In this document: positions 8,515 to 17,260 of the stretch, in pieces
How the letters are laid out: each line of letters starts with the position of its first letter
How positions within the stretch are numbered: the stretch's first letter is position 1
Origin: Deefgea piscis
Lineage (GTDB): Bacteria; Pseudomonadota; Gammaproteobacteria; Burkholderiales; Chitinibacteraceae
Direction of reading: 5' to 3'
Length of the DNA stretch: 64,000 bases
Assembly (NCBI RefSeq): GCF_013284055.1
Contig: NZ_CP054143.1
Location: forward strand, 1,240,001-1,304,000
The notes under the pieces: model-generated
Database searches by the model: none
What the model saw: only the letters and a program-made list of their open reading frames with translations
What the model was told of the DNA's origin: nothing
Position numbers and translations under genes: made by a program

Positions 8515-8714
8515 TGTGGCAAAAGAAATGTAGGTAAGTTTTTTGACAGGCTTACAGTAAGAGCATCATCGCTGTTGGGGAAATTGGCGTCAAGTGTCGA
8601 CGAGTTAATTGGGTGAGAATGATTTGTTAATTGTGCTTATGGGGATATTGCCTTTATTTTGCGGTGTTTTATCGGTAACTTCATGCTCTGAAAATTCAAC
8701 GGGGTAGAGTGCAT

Positions 8715-9296
8715 ATGTCACGGATTTTGATTATTAATGCGGCAAAAGAATTTGGGCATTCTAAGGGGCAATTGAATCAAACCTTGAGTGACCTTGCCCA
8801 AACCACCTTGCAAGCGCAAGGGCATGAAGTGCAAGCGAGCCATATTGATCAAGGGTATGTGGTTGCAGATGAGGTTAATAAAATCCTGTGGGCCGATACC
8901 CTCATTTATCAAATGCCGGCTTGGTGGATGGGGGCGCCGTGGATTTTAAAAAAATACATCGATGAAGTTTTTACTGCGGGGCATGGCGTGCTGTATCACA
9001 GCGATGGCCGTTCTCGCTCAAATCCGGAGCAAAAATATGGTTCGGGTGGATTATTGCAAGGCAAAACCTATCTGCTATCAGTCACTTGGAATGCACCAAT
9101 GACTGCCTTTACCGAGCAGAATGATTTTTTTGCCGGTGCTGGCGTTGATGCGGTGTATTTACCATTTCATAAGGCCAATGAGTTTTTGGGAATGAGCGCA
9201 CTGCCAACGTTTATTTGTACTGATGTGATTAAGCAGCCGGATATTGCTGGCGACTTTTTGCGCTATCAACAGCATTTACAGCAGTATCTTGCTTAG
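8715..9296 (+). CDS. mdaB: MdaB-type NAD(P)H-dependent quinone reductase
   Basis: A 193-residue flavodoxin-fold protein close to 'modulator of drug activity B'. The visible parts are ILIINAAKEFGHSKGQLNQTL (first strand and phosphate loop, in blocks), IYQMPAWWMGAPWILKKYIDEV and SVTWNAPMTAFTEQNDFF. It reduces quinones by two electrons with FAD and NAD(P)H, protecting against redox stress. I place the start at ATG 8715 rather than at the in-frame GTG 8709; a GGGG tract lies upstream. The gene is alone on the plus strand, ending convergent with the PII-like gene. Confidence 0.85.
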   Translation: MSRILIINAAKEFGHSKGQLNQTLSDLAQTTLQAQGHEVQASHIDQGYVVADEVNKILWADTLIYQMPAWWMGAPWILKKYIDEVFTAGHGVLYHSDGRSRSNPEQKYGSGGLLQGKTYLLSVTWNAPMTAFTEQNDFFAGAGVDAVYLPFHKANEFLGMSALPTFICTDVIKQPDIAGDFLRYQQHLQQYLA

Positions 9297-9351
9297 GCAG
9301 AGAGAATGTCTGGATGAGCCGCAGCGTTTTTTAAGGTTGGTATTGCTGGTT

Positions 9352-9375
9352 GCCGCCGTATATCACTACGGCGGC
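9352..9375. terminator. Hairpin between convergent mdaB and PII-like genes
   Basis: GCCGCCGTA pairs perfectly with TACGGCGGC around a TATCAC loop. There is no long T-run, so terminator function is only probable. A GGTATTGCTGG element-like stretch precedes it. Confidence 0.5.
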
Positions 9376-9429
9376 TAGGCTTTATTTGCCAATGAACCGC
9401 CTCAATTCGCTGTGGTGCTTTTGATAAAA

Positions 9430-9732
9430 CTAAAATTTATCACCACGCAATACCCGCACTTCACTGAGCCATTGAACCAGAGCAAAATGTGCGCCAAATT
9501 GATGATGCACTGCTAGGGCCAATTGTTCAGCTTGTCGCGTGTCGATGATGAGTTCAATTTGAATATTTTCATTGGCATCAAAATTGCCATGTTTTTCGCC
9601 GTGTTCTCCGTTGCCGCGTGCGGCAACAATTGTCCAGCCGCGAATCGATCTGGCTTCAAATAAAGCGATTAAATCATTTTCAAGTACCGCTTCGGTGACG
9701 ATGGTCAGTAGTGTTCGGGTATGGAAAGTCAT
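9430..9732 (-). CDS. PII-like signalling protein, SbtB-type partner
   Basis: A 100-residue protein with the ferredoxin-like PII fold pattern: LLTIVTEAVLENDLIALFE, RGWTIVAARGNGEHGEKHG (T-loop region), and NIQIELIIDTRQAEQLA, read as separate blocks. It starts 11 bp behind sbtA, with AAGGAG in front of its ATG, so the two form one operon. In cyanobacteria SbtB binds adenine nucleotides and controls the bicarbonate transporter SbtA; the arrangement here suggests the same job. The C-terminal redox loop of cyanobacterial SbtB is not visible. Confidence 0.8.
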   Translation of the reverse strand: MTFHTRTLLTIVTEAVLENDLIALFEARSIRGWTIVAARGNGEHGEKHGNFDANENIQIELIIDTRQAEQLALAVHHQFGAHFALVQWLSEVRVLRGDKF

Positions 9733-9743
9733 CGCACAGCTCC

Positions 9744-10709
9744 TTAAGCCGCATAGCCAGCAAATTGATGATACAGCGGTACGCCCACGAGGATATTAAA
9801 CGGAAACGTTACGCCAAGCGCCGCGCCGAGCGACAATGCCGGATTGGCTTGGGGTAACGCCATGCGCATCGCCGCTGGTGCTGCAATATACGATGCCGAA
9901 GCCGCCAAAATCGCCATCAAGGTTAAGCCGCCCAATGAGAGCCCCATTAACAAGCCAAAACCAATGCCGATCCAGCTGAGCAGTAGCGGTAAAACAATCC
10001 CGATACTGAGCACCAGCAAACCTTGCTGGCGTAAAATCCCCATTTTACCGGCAACGACTAAGCCCATTTCGAGTAAAAACAGCGTTAATACCGGCTTGAA
10101 TAAATCGATATACAACATATCCAGCGGCTTGATGCCTTCTGGCCCCGCCAAAGCGCCAATGAGTAAACCGCCCATCAGTAGCACCATGCTTTTACCAAGA
10201 AAGACTTCATGCAATAGTTTGCGCCAGCCATGACCCGATTGGGCGGCATTGGGGCCCAGTCGCGCCAGCACAACGCCAATCATCAGCGCGGGCATTTCAA
10301 GTAGCACTAAAAATAAAGTGGTTTGTGGCTCAAAGCTAATCTGTTTTTGCGCCAGAAAAGCCACGCCAACAGCATAAGTGACGACAGACACCGAACCATA
10401 ATGCGCCACCATACTCGCCGCATCGACTTGGCTGAGTTTGAGGCGAAGTAGCGGATAGATCAGTAATGGAATCAGCGCCCCCATAAAGATGACGAGCAGG
10501 GCTTGCGGTAATAGGGTCAAAATCGGTTGTTTGGCGAGAATTAAGCCGCCTTTAATACCGATGGCGAGTAATAAAAAAACCGATAGTGTTTCATACAGTG
10601 CACTAGGCAGTTTTAAATCGGATTTTGCCAAGCCAGCGGCCAAGCCAAGCAAGAAGAACAGCACAACGGGATCGATTTGCATGTAGGAATGTTTCTTATT
10701 TATTGGCAA
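9744..10709 (-). CDS. sbtA: Sodium-dependent bicarbonate transporter family permease
   Basis: A 321-residue integral membrane protein with about ten hydrophobic segments. It matches the SbtA family (PF05982-type) by its start PVVLFFLLGLAAGLAKSDLKLP and by GIKGG, VTYAVGVAFLAQKQI, ASASYIAAPAAMRMALPQANP and TFPFNILVGVPLYH, each read as a block. In cyanobacteria SbtA takes up bicarbonate with sodium. In a heterotroph it could feed carboxylases or act on another anion. It is first in a two-gene unit with the PII-like gene. No carboxysome or Rubisco gene is in the window. Confidence 0.85.
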   Translation of the reverse strand: MPINKKHSYMQIDPVVLFFLLGLAAGLAKSDLKLPSALYETLSVFLLLAIGIKGGLILAKQPILTLLPQALLVIFMGALIPLLIYPLLRLKLSQVDAASMVAHYGSVSVVTYAVGVAFLAQKQISFEPQTTLFLVLLEMPALMIGVVLARLGPNAAQSGHGWRKLLHEVFLGKSMVLLMGGLLIGALAGPEGIKPLDMLYIDLFKPVLTLFLLEMGLVVAGKMGILRQQGLLVLSIGIVLPLLLSWIGIGFGLLMGLSLGGLTLMAILAASASYIAAPAAMRMALPQANPALSLGAALGVTFPFNILVGVPLYHQFAGYAA

Positions 10710-10901
10710 TATTTACGAATTTACTACATTTTGCCAAAATAAAAAACATATAAAAACAAAGGCTATTTTCATTATTTTGTGTAGCAGAAGTACGTAGTGA
10801 GAAATAGGATATAGGCATTTTTTTGCGGAGGAAAATGGTCATGCGTTGCGGAGCGATTTTTTTGCGCTGACGATGTCGTTCACTGCAAAGTGGAATACAA
10901 A

Positions 10902-10930
10902 ATGCCGCTCATTATTGCAATGAGCGGCAT
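10902..10930 (-). terminator. Hairpin behind the PEP-CTERM gene
   Basis: ATGCCGCTCATT (10902-10913) pairs perfectly with AATGAGCGGCAT (10919-10930), followed on the minus strand by a short T-rich stretch. Confidence 0.7.
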
Positions 10931-10973
10931 GGAATTTGACTCGCGAGTAACTAGTGATCGGGTTTGGTGTTGA

Positions 10974-11648
10974 TTAGTGCGATTGCTGTTGTTTCCGGCG
11001 GCGTGCTGCCAGCAGGCCAGCCAAGCCAATGCCCATTAAGGCGTAGGTTTCTGGTTCAGGAACTGGGGCAACACTGAGATTGACGTTATCTAGATAAGTG
11101 CCATAGCTGTCGGATGTACCGGCGGCTTTAAATACTAAATAACTATAACCAGTGCCGCTACCAACTACATTGTGACTAAAAGTTTTCCAAGTATTGCTTG
11201 TCACCGTATTTGGGTGTAAATCGGCAATCATATTGCCTGCTGTTGCTGCCGCAAGAATGCTGGCGGTAGTTGCACCTGCACCTAGCGAGTTAATCCAAAA
11301 TGCTTGTAAGCCATTGGTAGCGGCGGTGGTGTTTGGGCGGGCGGTAAAATCAAAATTTAAACTGTAATTTGTTCCGGCTGCTGTGCCGATCGATTGCGCC
11401 ATGGCACTGTTTTTATGGCTGTCTAGCTCTACAAATTGAGCAAGATGGGATGCAGGACCAGTAACATTGCGTTGGATTTCAATTCCAGAGCCTGAGATGC
11501 TTTTCCAAACACCGCCAGTACCGACGCTGGAAAATACGTTCCAAGTTCCGTTCGGAACGACAGTTTCTTCAAAACTGCCATCTTGTACTAAATTGGCCTG
11601 CGCTAGAGCAGGTGCAGATAAAAGTAAAGCAATCAGAATGTTACGCAT
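10974..11648 (-). CDS. PEP-CTERM sorting-domain secreted protein
   Basis: A 224-residue exported protein. It has a signal peptide (ILIALLLSAPALAQA), a jelly-roll-like body typical of DUF642/choice-of-anchor domains (LVQDGSFEE, VFSSVGTGGVWKSI, YSLNFDFTARP, YLVFKAAGTSDSYGTYLDNV), and a C-terminal PEP-CTERM signal: VPEPETYALM, a hydrophobic helix, then RRRK. Exosortase (EpsH) would cut it and attach or export it, usually together with exopolysaccharide; no exosortase is in the window. The start at 11646-11648 has GGAG upstream and makes the signal peptide begin correctly; longer in-frame starts do not. Confidence 0.85.
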   Translation of the reverse strand: MRNILIALLLSAPALAQANLVQDGSFEETVVPNGTWNVFSSVGTGGVWKSISGSGIEIQRNVTGPASHLAQFVELDSHKNSAMAQSIGTAAGTNYSLNFDFTARPNTTAATNGLQAFWINSLGAGATTASILAAATAGNMIADLHPNTVTSNTWKTFSHNVVGSGTGYSYLVFKAAGTSDSYGTYLDNVNLSVAPVPEPETYALMGIGLAGLLAARRRKQQQSH

Positions 11649-12124
11649 GGTGAGCTCCAGTGCAGGTCTAAGAAGTTGGTAATATTGCCGATCGCTTGTC
11701 AGCATTCAAGGCCGATAGTCATTCATGCCTTGTGCGTTATGAAGGTGGAGACTCTTCATGCTGACGGTATAGTTCACCAAGCTTACTTAGTTGTTTTGAT
11801 GCCATTACTGGCGTATAGGTGCGGAAGTGATTTGCTGATTTGCTTGCCTGCCAAAATAATGCTTACGGAATGTGTTTAATTTGAAAGGTGGCTGGTTTAG
11901 AGCGAAGAAAATGATGGAGGCATGAATCAATGTCAGCTTTGGGTAGGTTATTGCTTTCTGATTAACGGCAGAAAATTAAAGTCGATCCAGCGGTTTTTTT
12001 TGTTGTCGATTCAAGGCGATATTAAAAAATCGCCAAATTTTGGCGAGCTTATTAGGTATAGCTCGCAGGGTCTTTAAATATAATATCTGCCGAGATATAC
12101 CTTGATAGACGTTGCTTGAAAGCA
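11649..12124. other. Gene-free stretch before the zinc-ribbon gene
   Basis: No credible gene is visible. The left part holds the PEP-CTERM promoter region. Two small hairpins (GGCGAT/ATCGCC and CGCCAAA/TTTGGCG) lie at about 12016-12046, and a family palindrome follows at 12054-12102. Confidence 0.6.
12054..12102. repeat. GGTATTGC-family palindrome, copy 2 (diverged)
   Basis: AGGTATAGCTCGCAG and CTGCCGAGATATACCT are imperfect inverted arms around an AT-rich loop. It lies 22 bp behind the stop of the zinc-ribbon gene. Confidence 0.6.
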
Positions 12125-12898
12125 TTAGCGCCAATGCCACGCGATGCCAGTGGCGAGTGCCAGTAAATAAACCGGCCAGCTCAGCCCGAGTAAAAAGAAC
12201 AGCAAGAGGGTTAAAACGACGCCAACACACCATGCGGGTACATTCTCGCTGAATGATGCGTTGGGCTTGGGCGAGCGGAAAAAATCGTCGATGCTTTGTG
12301 CGGTTTCGCTGGGCTGGGATGAGTCGGCGGCGTAGCGAATCGCATCGACTTGACCATTGGCGGCGTCGATTCTGGCTTGGCGTTCGGTTTCTGCCAGTAC
12401 ATATTGTTGGCCGCCGGCTTCCATCCATTCGGCCAAAATACTAAATTCGCCACCATCGAGCCATACACCATGCTCGCGGCATTCATCGACAATCACCGCG
12501 ATGTGCCGGCTAAAGGCCCGGCGATTCATCATTTTATTGCAGGCAGGGCAAGGTTTGTAGCGCACGACTTCAGGTTTGATGCGCTCAATGATGATTTGGC
12601 GAATTCGCCCATGATTGATTTCGCGAACTTGCGCTGCCACATGATCGAGCACGATCGGCAATGCGCCGGGGGCAAAATGCAGCCCTTTACAACTGGGGCA
12701 ATGGCCGACCGTGGTGTGTTGTGCGCCTAATTGCAGTAGTTGCAGATCACCACATTGATTGGGGCAAAGTAATTCACTGTGCTCAGCCAGTATTTTGAAA
12801 TCGCGGATGGCCAGTAAATCAACGGCATTATATAAGCCGCAATAGCTGCAAACGAGTTGGTCAACGGGTAGTGCCGCGCCGCATCCGGTGCAATTCAT
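12125..12898 (-). CDS. Zinc-ribbon (zf-TFIIB-like) membrane protein
   Basis: A 257-residue protein. A first zinc ribbon is at residues 2-22 (CTGCG...CSYCG). A second, looser cysteine set (CPNQCG...CPSCKGLHF) follows. A third pair, CPACNKMMNRR, leads into VIVDECREHGVWLDGGE, which is the typical zf-TFIIB-like signature (about residues 120-155). The C-terminus has two hydrophobic segments (VVLTLLLFFLLGL and VYLLALATGIAW). The function is unknown; members of this group are membrane-anchored zinc proteins. The start at 12896-12898 has AGGAA six bases upstream. Confidence 0.75.
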   Translation of the reverse strand: MNCTGCGAALPVDQLVCSYCGLYNAVDLLAIRDFKILAEHSELLCPNQCGDLQLLQLGAQHTTVGHCPSCKGLHFAPGALPIVLDHVAAQVREINHGRIRQIIIERIKPEVVRYKPCPACNKMMNRRAFSRHIAVIVDECREHGVWLDGGEFSILAEWMEAGGQQYVLAETERQARIDAANGQVDAIRYAADSSQPSETAQSIDDFFRSPKPNASFSENVPAWCVGVVLTLLLFFLLGLSWPVYLLALATGIAWHWR

Positions 12899-13031
12899 GG
12901 TGTATTCCTGTAGTGCCAAGTGTACTTATTTTGGGCAGACTGTCTTAGATCGGTACGCCCAATTACAAAGGCGTGACCGCTTGGCGACTGCCAGCCATAA
13001 TAGGCCATCACTTATTCTAGCGGAGTTTGTT

Positions 13032-14183
13032 ATGCCGATGTCAACACTGCTTAAGCCCAGCATTCAACCTTTTTTTCCTCCACAACGTACCTTAATGGGG
13101 CCGGGGCCTTCTGATGTTTATCCTTCGGTATTGGCAGCTCAAGCCAAACCAACGCTAGGGCATTTAGATCCGGTGTTTGTTGGCATGATGGATGAAGTAA
13201 AGTCGTTGTTGCAGTATGCATTTCAAACTCAAAACGAAATGACTTTGGCGGTTTCTGCGCCGGGTTCGGCGGGGATGGAGGCGTGTTTTGTTAACTTGGT
13301 TGAGCCGGGCGAAAAAGTCATCGTTTGTCGCAATGGCGTATTTGGCGAACGAATGCGGCAAAACGTTGAGCGGGTCGGGGCGATTGCTGTTTTGGTTGAT
13401 AGCGAATGGGGATTGCCGGTCGATCCCAATGCCGTAGAAGCCGCACTGCAGGCCAATCCAGATGCGAAGTTTTTGGCGTTTGTTCACGCTGAAACGTCAA
13501 CCGGCGCACGATCCGATGCTCAAGCGCTGTGCGCTTTGGCCAAGCAATATGGCTGCTTGAGTATTGTGGATGCCGTCACGTCGCTCGGTGGGATTGAATT
13601 GCGCGTCGACGAATGGGGAATTGACGCGATTTATTCGGGCAGCCAAAAATGTCTATCCTGCGTGCCGGGCTTGTCACCACTGTCGTTTTCACCTGCCGCG
13701 GTCGAAAAACTTAAAGCGCGTAAAACGCCAGTACAAAGTTGGTTTCTCGATCAAACCTTGGTGATGGCCTACTGGGGAAATGGGGGCGGCAAGCGCAGCT
13801 ATCACCATACCGCACCAGTGAATGCTTTATATGCTTTACACGAGTCTTTGCGTTTATTGGCCGAAGAAGGCTTAGAAGCCGCTTGGGCGCGGCACGCGGC
13901 CATGCATCTTGAATTGCGCGATGGTTTAGAAAAACTCGGTATTGAATTTGTCGTGCCGGAAAATGCGCGGTTGCCACAACTGAATGCGGTGTTTATTCCG
14001 GCTGGGGTAGATGATGCTGCGGTGCGGAGCCAGTTGCTGCAAGACTATAATTTAGAGATCGGCGCAGGTCTTGGCGCTTTGGCTGGAAAAGCATGGCGAA
14101 TTGGTTTGATGGGCTATGCGGCGCGGCGTGAAAACATTGCTTTATTACTACAAGCATTGGGTCATGTTTTAGCCAAAAAATAA
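13032..14183 (+). CDS. PLP-dependent aminotransferase, alanine/serine-glyoxylate type
   Basis: A 383-residue class V aminotransferase. It begins with the family signature TLMGPGPSDVYPSVLAA. It continues with VSAPGSAGMEACFVNLVEPG and HAETSTGARSD, the aspartate block VDAVTSLGG and the PLP lysine in GSQKCLSCVPG. HHTAPVNALYALHESL and a C-terminal GLGALAGKAWRIGLMGYAA complete it. It should move an amino group from serine or alanine to glyoxylate, or act as a related transaminase. ATG 13032 is chosen because the longer frame back to 12888 overlaps the divergent gene. The two divergent genes share the region 12899-13031. Confidence 0.85.
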   Translation: MPMSTLLKPSIQPFFPPQRTLMGPGPSDVYPSVLAAQAKPTLGHLDPVFVGMMDEVKSLLQYAFQTQNEMTLAVSAPGSAGMEACFVNLVEPGEKVIVCRNGVFGERMRQNVERVGAIAVLVDSEWGLPVDPNAVEAALQANPDAKFLAFVHAETSTGARSDAQALCALAKQYGCLSIVDAVTSLGGIELRVDEWGIDAIYSGSQKCLSCVPGLSPLSFSPAAVEKLKARKTPVQSWFLDQTLVMAYWGNGGGKRSYHHTAPVNALYALHESLRLLAEEGLEAAWARHAAMHLELRDGLEKLGIEFVVPENARLPQLNAVFIPAGVDDAAVRSQLLQDYNLEIGAGLGALAGKAWRIGLMGYAARRENIALLLQALGHVLAKK

Positions 14184-14204
14184 ATTTGTGTTAGCCATGA
14201 ATAA

Positions 14205-14234
14205 GGCACTGCAGATGATTTGCGGTGCTTTTTT
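14205..14234 (+). terminator. Terminator after the aminotransferase gene
   Basis: GCACTGCA pairs with TGCGGTGC (one G-T pair), followed by seven T. Confidence 0.75.
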
Positions 14235-14470
14235 TATTTGGCTGTTAATACGTCGTTTATGCAGAAAAAACGCAGCGAATCGTGGCTTCACACCGCGTAT
14301 TTTTGGCGCGCGCCTTGATGGTAAATCGTGGTTGTTGGTGAATGGGAGGGCAAAAGCGTTAAAAATGCGCTTTGTTGCTTAAATCTGCGCATAAAATGAG
14401 CTTTGAGTTTCCCGTTGCTGAGCATGGACGCGTACCATGTCGAGCAATAAAGTGAATTGAGGTGTAACTG

Positions 14471-14836
14471 ATGAGTACAAAACTATCTAAAGATGAAATG
14501 GCGGCGCTGGTTGAAGTGAGCCGTGGTTTGAAAAGTACCCGTTTAAGCCACGCGGTATTTAAAAATGTAAAAGCCCTTACTGGGCAAAAATTAGCCGCTT
14601 ATGAGCGCAAAACCGGGATTTTGCAAATCACTGATTTGGGTAAACAAACTATTTTTATGACGCTGTGTATCGAGAGTTTGCGCCAATTAAAAATCAATCC
14701 AACGCTAAAAATTAACGGCGAAGCATTGGCGTTTTTATTGCGTAAAGGCCATGTTGAAACGCGTGAAGGCGAAGTCGGTCATTTCATCACCACCAAAGGT
14801 GAAGAGTCGCTAGCGGATATTGACTCGCAAAAATAA
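14471..14836 (+). CDS. Uncharacterised 121-residue protein
   Basis: A small soluble, mostly helical protein (LSKDEMAALVEVSRGLKSTRL at the start, LKINGEALAFLLRKGHVETRE near the end, in blocks). The second half reads like a winged-helix tail, but no family is recognised. GAGGTG lies nine bases upstream of ATG 14471, which supports translation. It stands alone between the aminotransferase and the DUF2061 gene. Confidence 0.65.
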   Translation: MSTKLSKDEMAALVEVSRGLKSTRLSHAVFKNVKALTGQKLAAYERKTGILQITDLGKQTIFMTLCIESLRQLKINPTLKINGEALAFLLRKGHVETREGEVGHFITTKGEESLADIDSQK

Positions 14837-14936
14837 ATTGCTCAGCACCAAAGCGCTTGGCGAGTGAGTCAGCTTTGCTGACGCCGCCAGAATAAGCGCT
14901 AAAATTTTTGCATCCGGCCCGCCGATAGCATGATGT

Positions 14937-15173
14937 TTATGCTGCGGCATGGCCAGAGTCGATTGCTGTTGGCTCGGCGCTCTGGGCTGCAGATTGGCCG
15001 CGCCCCAAGCGGTAAGCATCCCATGCTTTTTCATGGAAAAAATACGCTACGGTATTGACCATCGGCTCAATCAAAGCCAAAAAGCCCGCCATACCTAAAC
15101 TGCCGGTAATCAAATACGCCACGCTAAATGCCACGGTAAAATGCACCATTGCAAAAGTAATCGTCTTCGCCAT
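14937..15173 (-). CDS. DUF2061 small membrane protein
   Basis: A 78-residue protein with two hydrophobic helices. It matches DUF2061 by KTITFAMVHFTVAFSVAYLITGSL (two blocks), the central ALIEPMVNTVAYFFHEKAWD and the following tryptophan/tyrosine. The function is unknown. The start at 15171-15173 has AGGA upstream; a longer frame to 15227 lacks one. A Fur-box-like palindrome sits about 35-55 bp upstream, so iron may control it. Confidence 0.8.
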   Translation of the reverse strand: MAKTITFAMVHFTVAFSVAYLITGSLGMAGFLALIEPMVNTVAYFFHEKAWDAYRLGRGQSAAQSAEPTAIDSGHAAA

Positions 15174-15557
15174 GATTGTATCCTGTTCGGTCAATGTGTT
15201 TGATATGCAAATGATAGTCGTTCTCATTTAAAATAAACAGTTGAATATTTGCACCAATTCCATAGCAAAAAACTATCAATGTGCTGGTGCTGATTTGCAA
15301 AGCAAGGTTAGATTTTGATGTACAAGGCGCTGATATCGCGATTAACAAATACGATTCGACGACGTTACTTATCGATAATTGGTAAATTTATAGTAAGAAT
15401 GTAGAAATAAAGTATCAGCTTAGCCTAGATTGTCTGTGAAATTAGACAGCCAGCCAGCGAATCGAATTGAATCGGCAGCGATGCTTTACAATCAAAAAAT
15501 GAGCACTTACTTCCCCTCTCTGATCGCTATTGTGAGTGATCGATTCTGGCCACAGCG
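15174..15557. other. Divergent intergenic region, DUF2061 / diguanylate cyclase
   Basis: It carries the Fur-like palindrome at 15209-15229 and otherwise AT-rich DNA that should hold both divergent promoters. I see no gene or structured RNA in it. Confidence 0.5.
15209..15229. promoter_or_regulatory. Possible Fur box
   Basis: AAATGATAGTCGTTCTCATTT has inverted ends AAATGA/TCATTT and resembles the GATAATGATAATCATTATC Fur consensus. It is placed upstream of the DUF2061 gene. The match is partial. Confidence 0.45.
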
Positions 15558-17195
15558 ATGAATTGGCCGGCGTTTGTATTATTCAGCTGCGCGATTTTTA
15601 CGCTTGCATTGGCGCTATTGACTGCGCGGCGTAATGCATTTCCTGCAAAATTCTATTATGTTTGCATGCTGCTCGCTTCCGCATGGTGGAGTGGCGCAGC
15701 AGGGATGGAAAACTGGCAAACTGCGCCAGCAGATAAAATTCTATGGGCCAAACTCGCTTGGCTAGGCATCGTTACGGTGCCTTGCTATTGGACGCTATTT
15801 GTTTGGGCTTACGTCAAAGGCGATAATCGTCGCCCGACTTGGCTGGGCCAATTGGCGCTGTGGTTGATGCCGCTGCTGACTTGCTTGATTGCTTTTACCA
15901 ATGATCAGCATCATTGGCTGTATGTGAGCACACTACCAGTGAGCGATGCACCGGGTGCCGCGATTCGCTATCTACATGGCCCATGGTTTTATTTATGCGC
16001 CTTGTACTTATACGGCTATATGACTTTGAGCATGTTGGTCATTATTAATGCCCTAGCGCGCGCCAATGCCTTGTATCGTCAGCATTATCTCGGGCTAGCC
16101 ATCGCGATGGCGATTCCATGGCTGGCTAATGCCGCACATTTAACGGGCTTGGTTACGCTGTTTGATTTTGATCCGACCCCATTTAGTTTTTTAATCATGG
16201 GGGGGATTTTTTATTGGCTGATTACCCATCGGCAATGGTTTGATTTATTGCCGATCGCGCATGATGTGTTATTTGATGCCATCCCCGACGCCGTTTTGGT
16301 GATTAATGATCAGCAGCAAATCGCTAGATTGAATCACGCCGCGCGAGCGTTGCCGAATATGCCGGCCAATGCAATTGGTCTGCCGCTCAAACTATTGCCT
16401 TATTTCGGCAATTTATTACCGACTTTATGGGATCGTTTACTCCCGGTTGAGTTTGAGCTGCAATTGGACGATGCGTATTACGATTTGCGCTCGGTCACTA
16501 TTTATTATTTGCAGCAGCCGATTGGCTTATTGCTGGTGCTGCGTAATATCACTCACCATAAACATAATCAGCTGGCTTTACAGCAGGCGTTGATTTCACT
16601 CGAAGCGCAACTGGAATCCAACGCGCAACTGCAGCAGCAGCTGCATCAAGCGGCGATTCTTGATCCATTGACCAATTTGCATAATCGGCGCTTTCTGGAT
16701 GAAGTCACCCCTAGCTTACTCAGGCATAGCACGCAACAGCAGCAAACCATTAGCTTGGTGATGATCGATTTAGATCACTTTAAAACCATTAATGATCACT
16801 ATGGGCATAGTGCAGGCGACGAAGTTTTACGGCATATGGCGCAATTATTACGCCGCTATAGCCGGCAAACTGATCTGCTATTTCGTTTGGGCGGCGAGGA
16901 GTTTTTAGTTATTTTTCCAGATACCAGCGCCGCGCAAGCCTTGCGACTGACTGAAGTTTGGCGTGAACAATTACTCGCTCAGCCTGCTTTAGTGCATGGC
17001 ACACCAATGCCGGTGACTTTCTCGGCAGGGATTGTCGAGGTTGCTTATGCCAGCAATACCTTTGATACCGCCATCGCTTATGCTGATATGGCCTTGTATC
17101 GGGCCAAAGATGCCGGTCGCAATCGCAGTGAATTGGCTAGCCCTAAAAATAAAATCGCCATTCAGCCTTTGAGCACTCCGGTAATGTTTGACTAA
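15558..17195 (+). CDS. Membrane diguanylate cyclase (7TM - PAS-like - GGDEF)
   Basis: A 545-residue protein. Residues 1-220 form seven or eight hydrophobic helices of the histidine-kinase-N-terminal 7TM type. Residues 235-340 are PAS-like (IPDAVLVINDQQQIARLNHAA), followed by a Q-rich coiled coil (about 345-370). The GGDEF domain is at 370-525: DPLTNLHNRRFLDE, then VMIDLDHFKTINDHYGHSAGDEVL and the active loop GGEEF (445-449). An inhibitory I-site RQTD (436-439) lies five residues before it, so feedback by cyclic di-GMP is expected. It makes cyclic di-GMP from two GTP. A PilZ effector is encoded at 29387, but no direct link is shown. Confidence 0.9.
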   Translation: MNWPAFVLFSCAIFTLALALLTARRNAFPAKFYYVCMLLASAWWSGAAGMENWQTAPADKILWAKLAWLGIVTVPCYWTLFVWAYVKGDNRRPTWLGQLALWLMPLLTCLIAFTNDQHHWLYVSTLPVSDAPGAAIRYLHGPWFYLCALYLYGYMTLSMLVIINALARANALYRQHYLGLAIAMAIPWLANAAHLTGLVTLFDFDPTPFSFLIMGGIFYWLITHRQWFDLLPIAHDVLFDAIPDAVLVINDQQQIARLNHAARALPNMPANAIGLPLKLLPYFGNLLPTLWDRLLPVEFELQLDDAYYDLRSVTIYYLQQPIGLLLVLRNITHHKHNQLALQQALISLEAQLESNAQLQQQLHQAAILDPLTNLHNRRFLDEVTPSLLRHSTQQQQTISLVMIDLDHFKTINDHYGHSAGDEVLRHMAQLLRRYSRQTDLLFRLGGEEFLVIFPDTSAAQALRLTEVWREQLLAQPALVHGTPMPVTFSAGIVEVAYASNTFDTAIAYADMALYRAKDAGRNRSELASPKNKIAIQPLSTPVMFD

Positions 17196-17260
17196 CACTT
17201 GCAATTAGCCGTCAACAGGGTGAAGGTTTGAACCTAATCACTCACTCCTTGGGGTAAAAC

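Noticed and set aside
14188-14382. 64-codon frame after the aminotransferase
   Set aside because: It begins on the terminator hairpin of the upstream gene and has no family likeness; a real gene cannot be excluded but is not supported.
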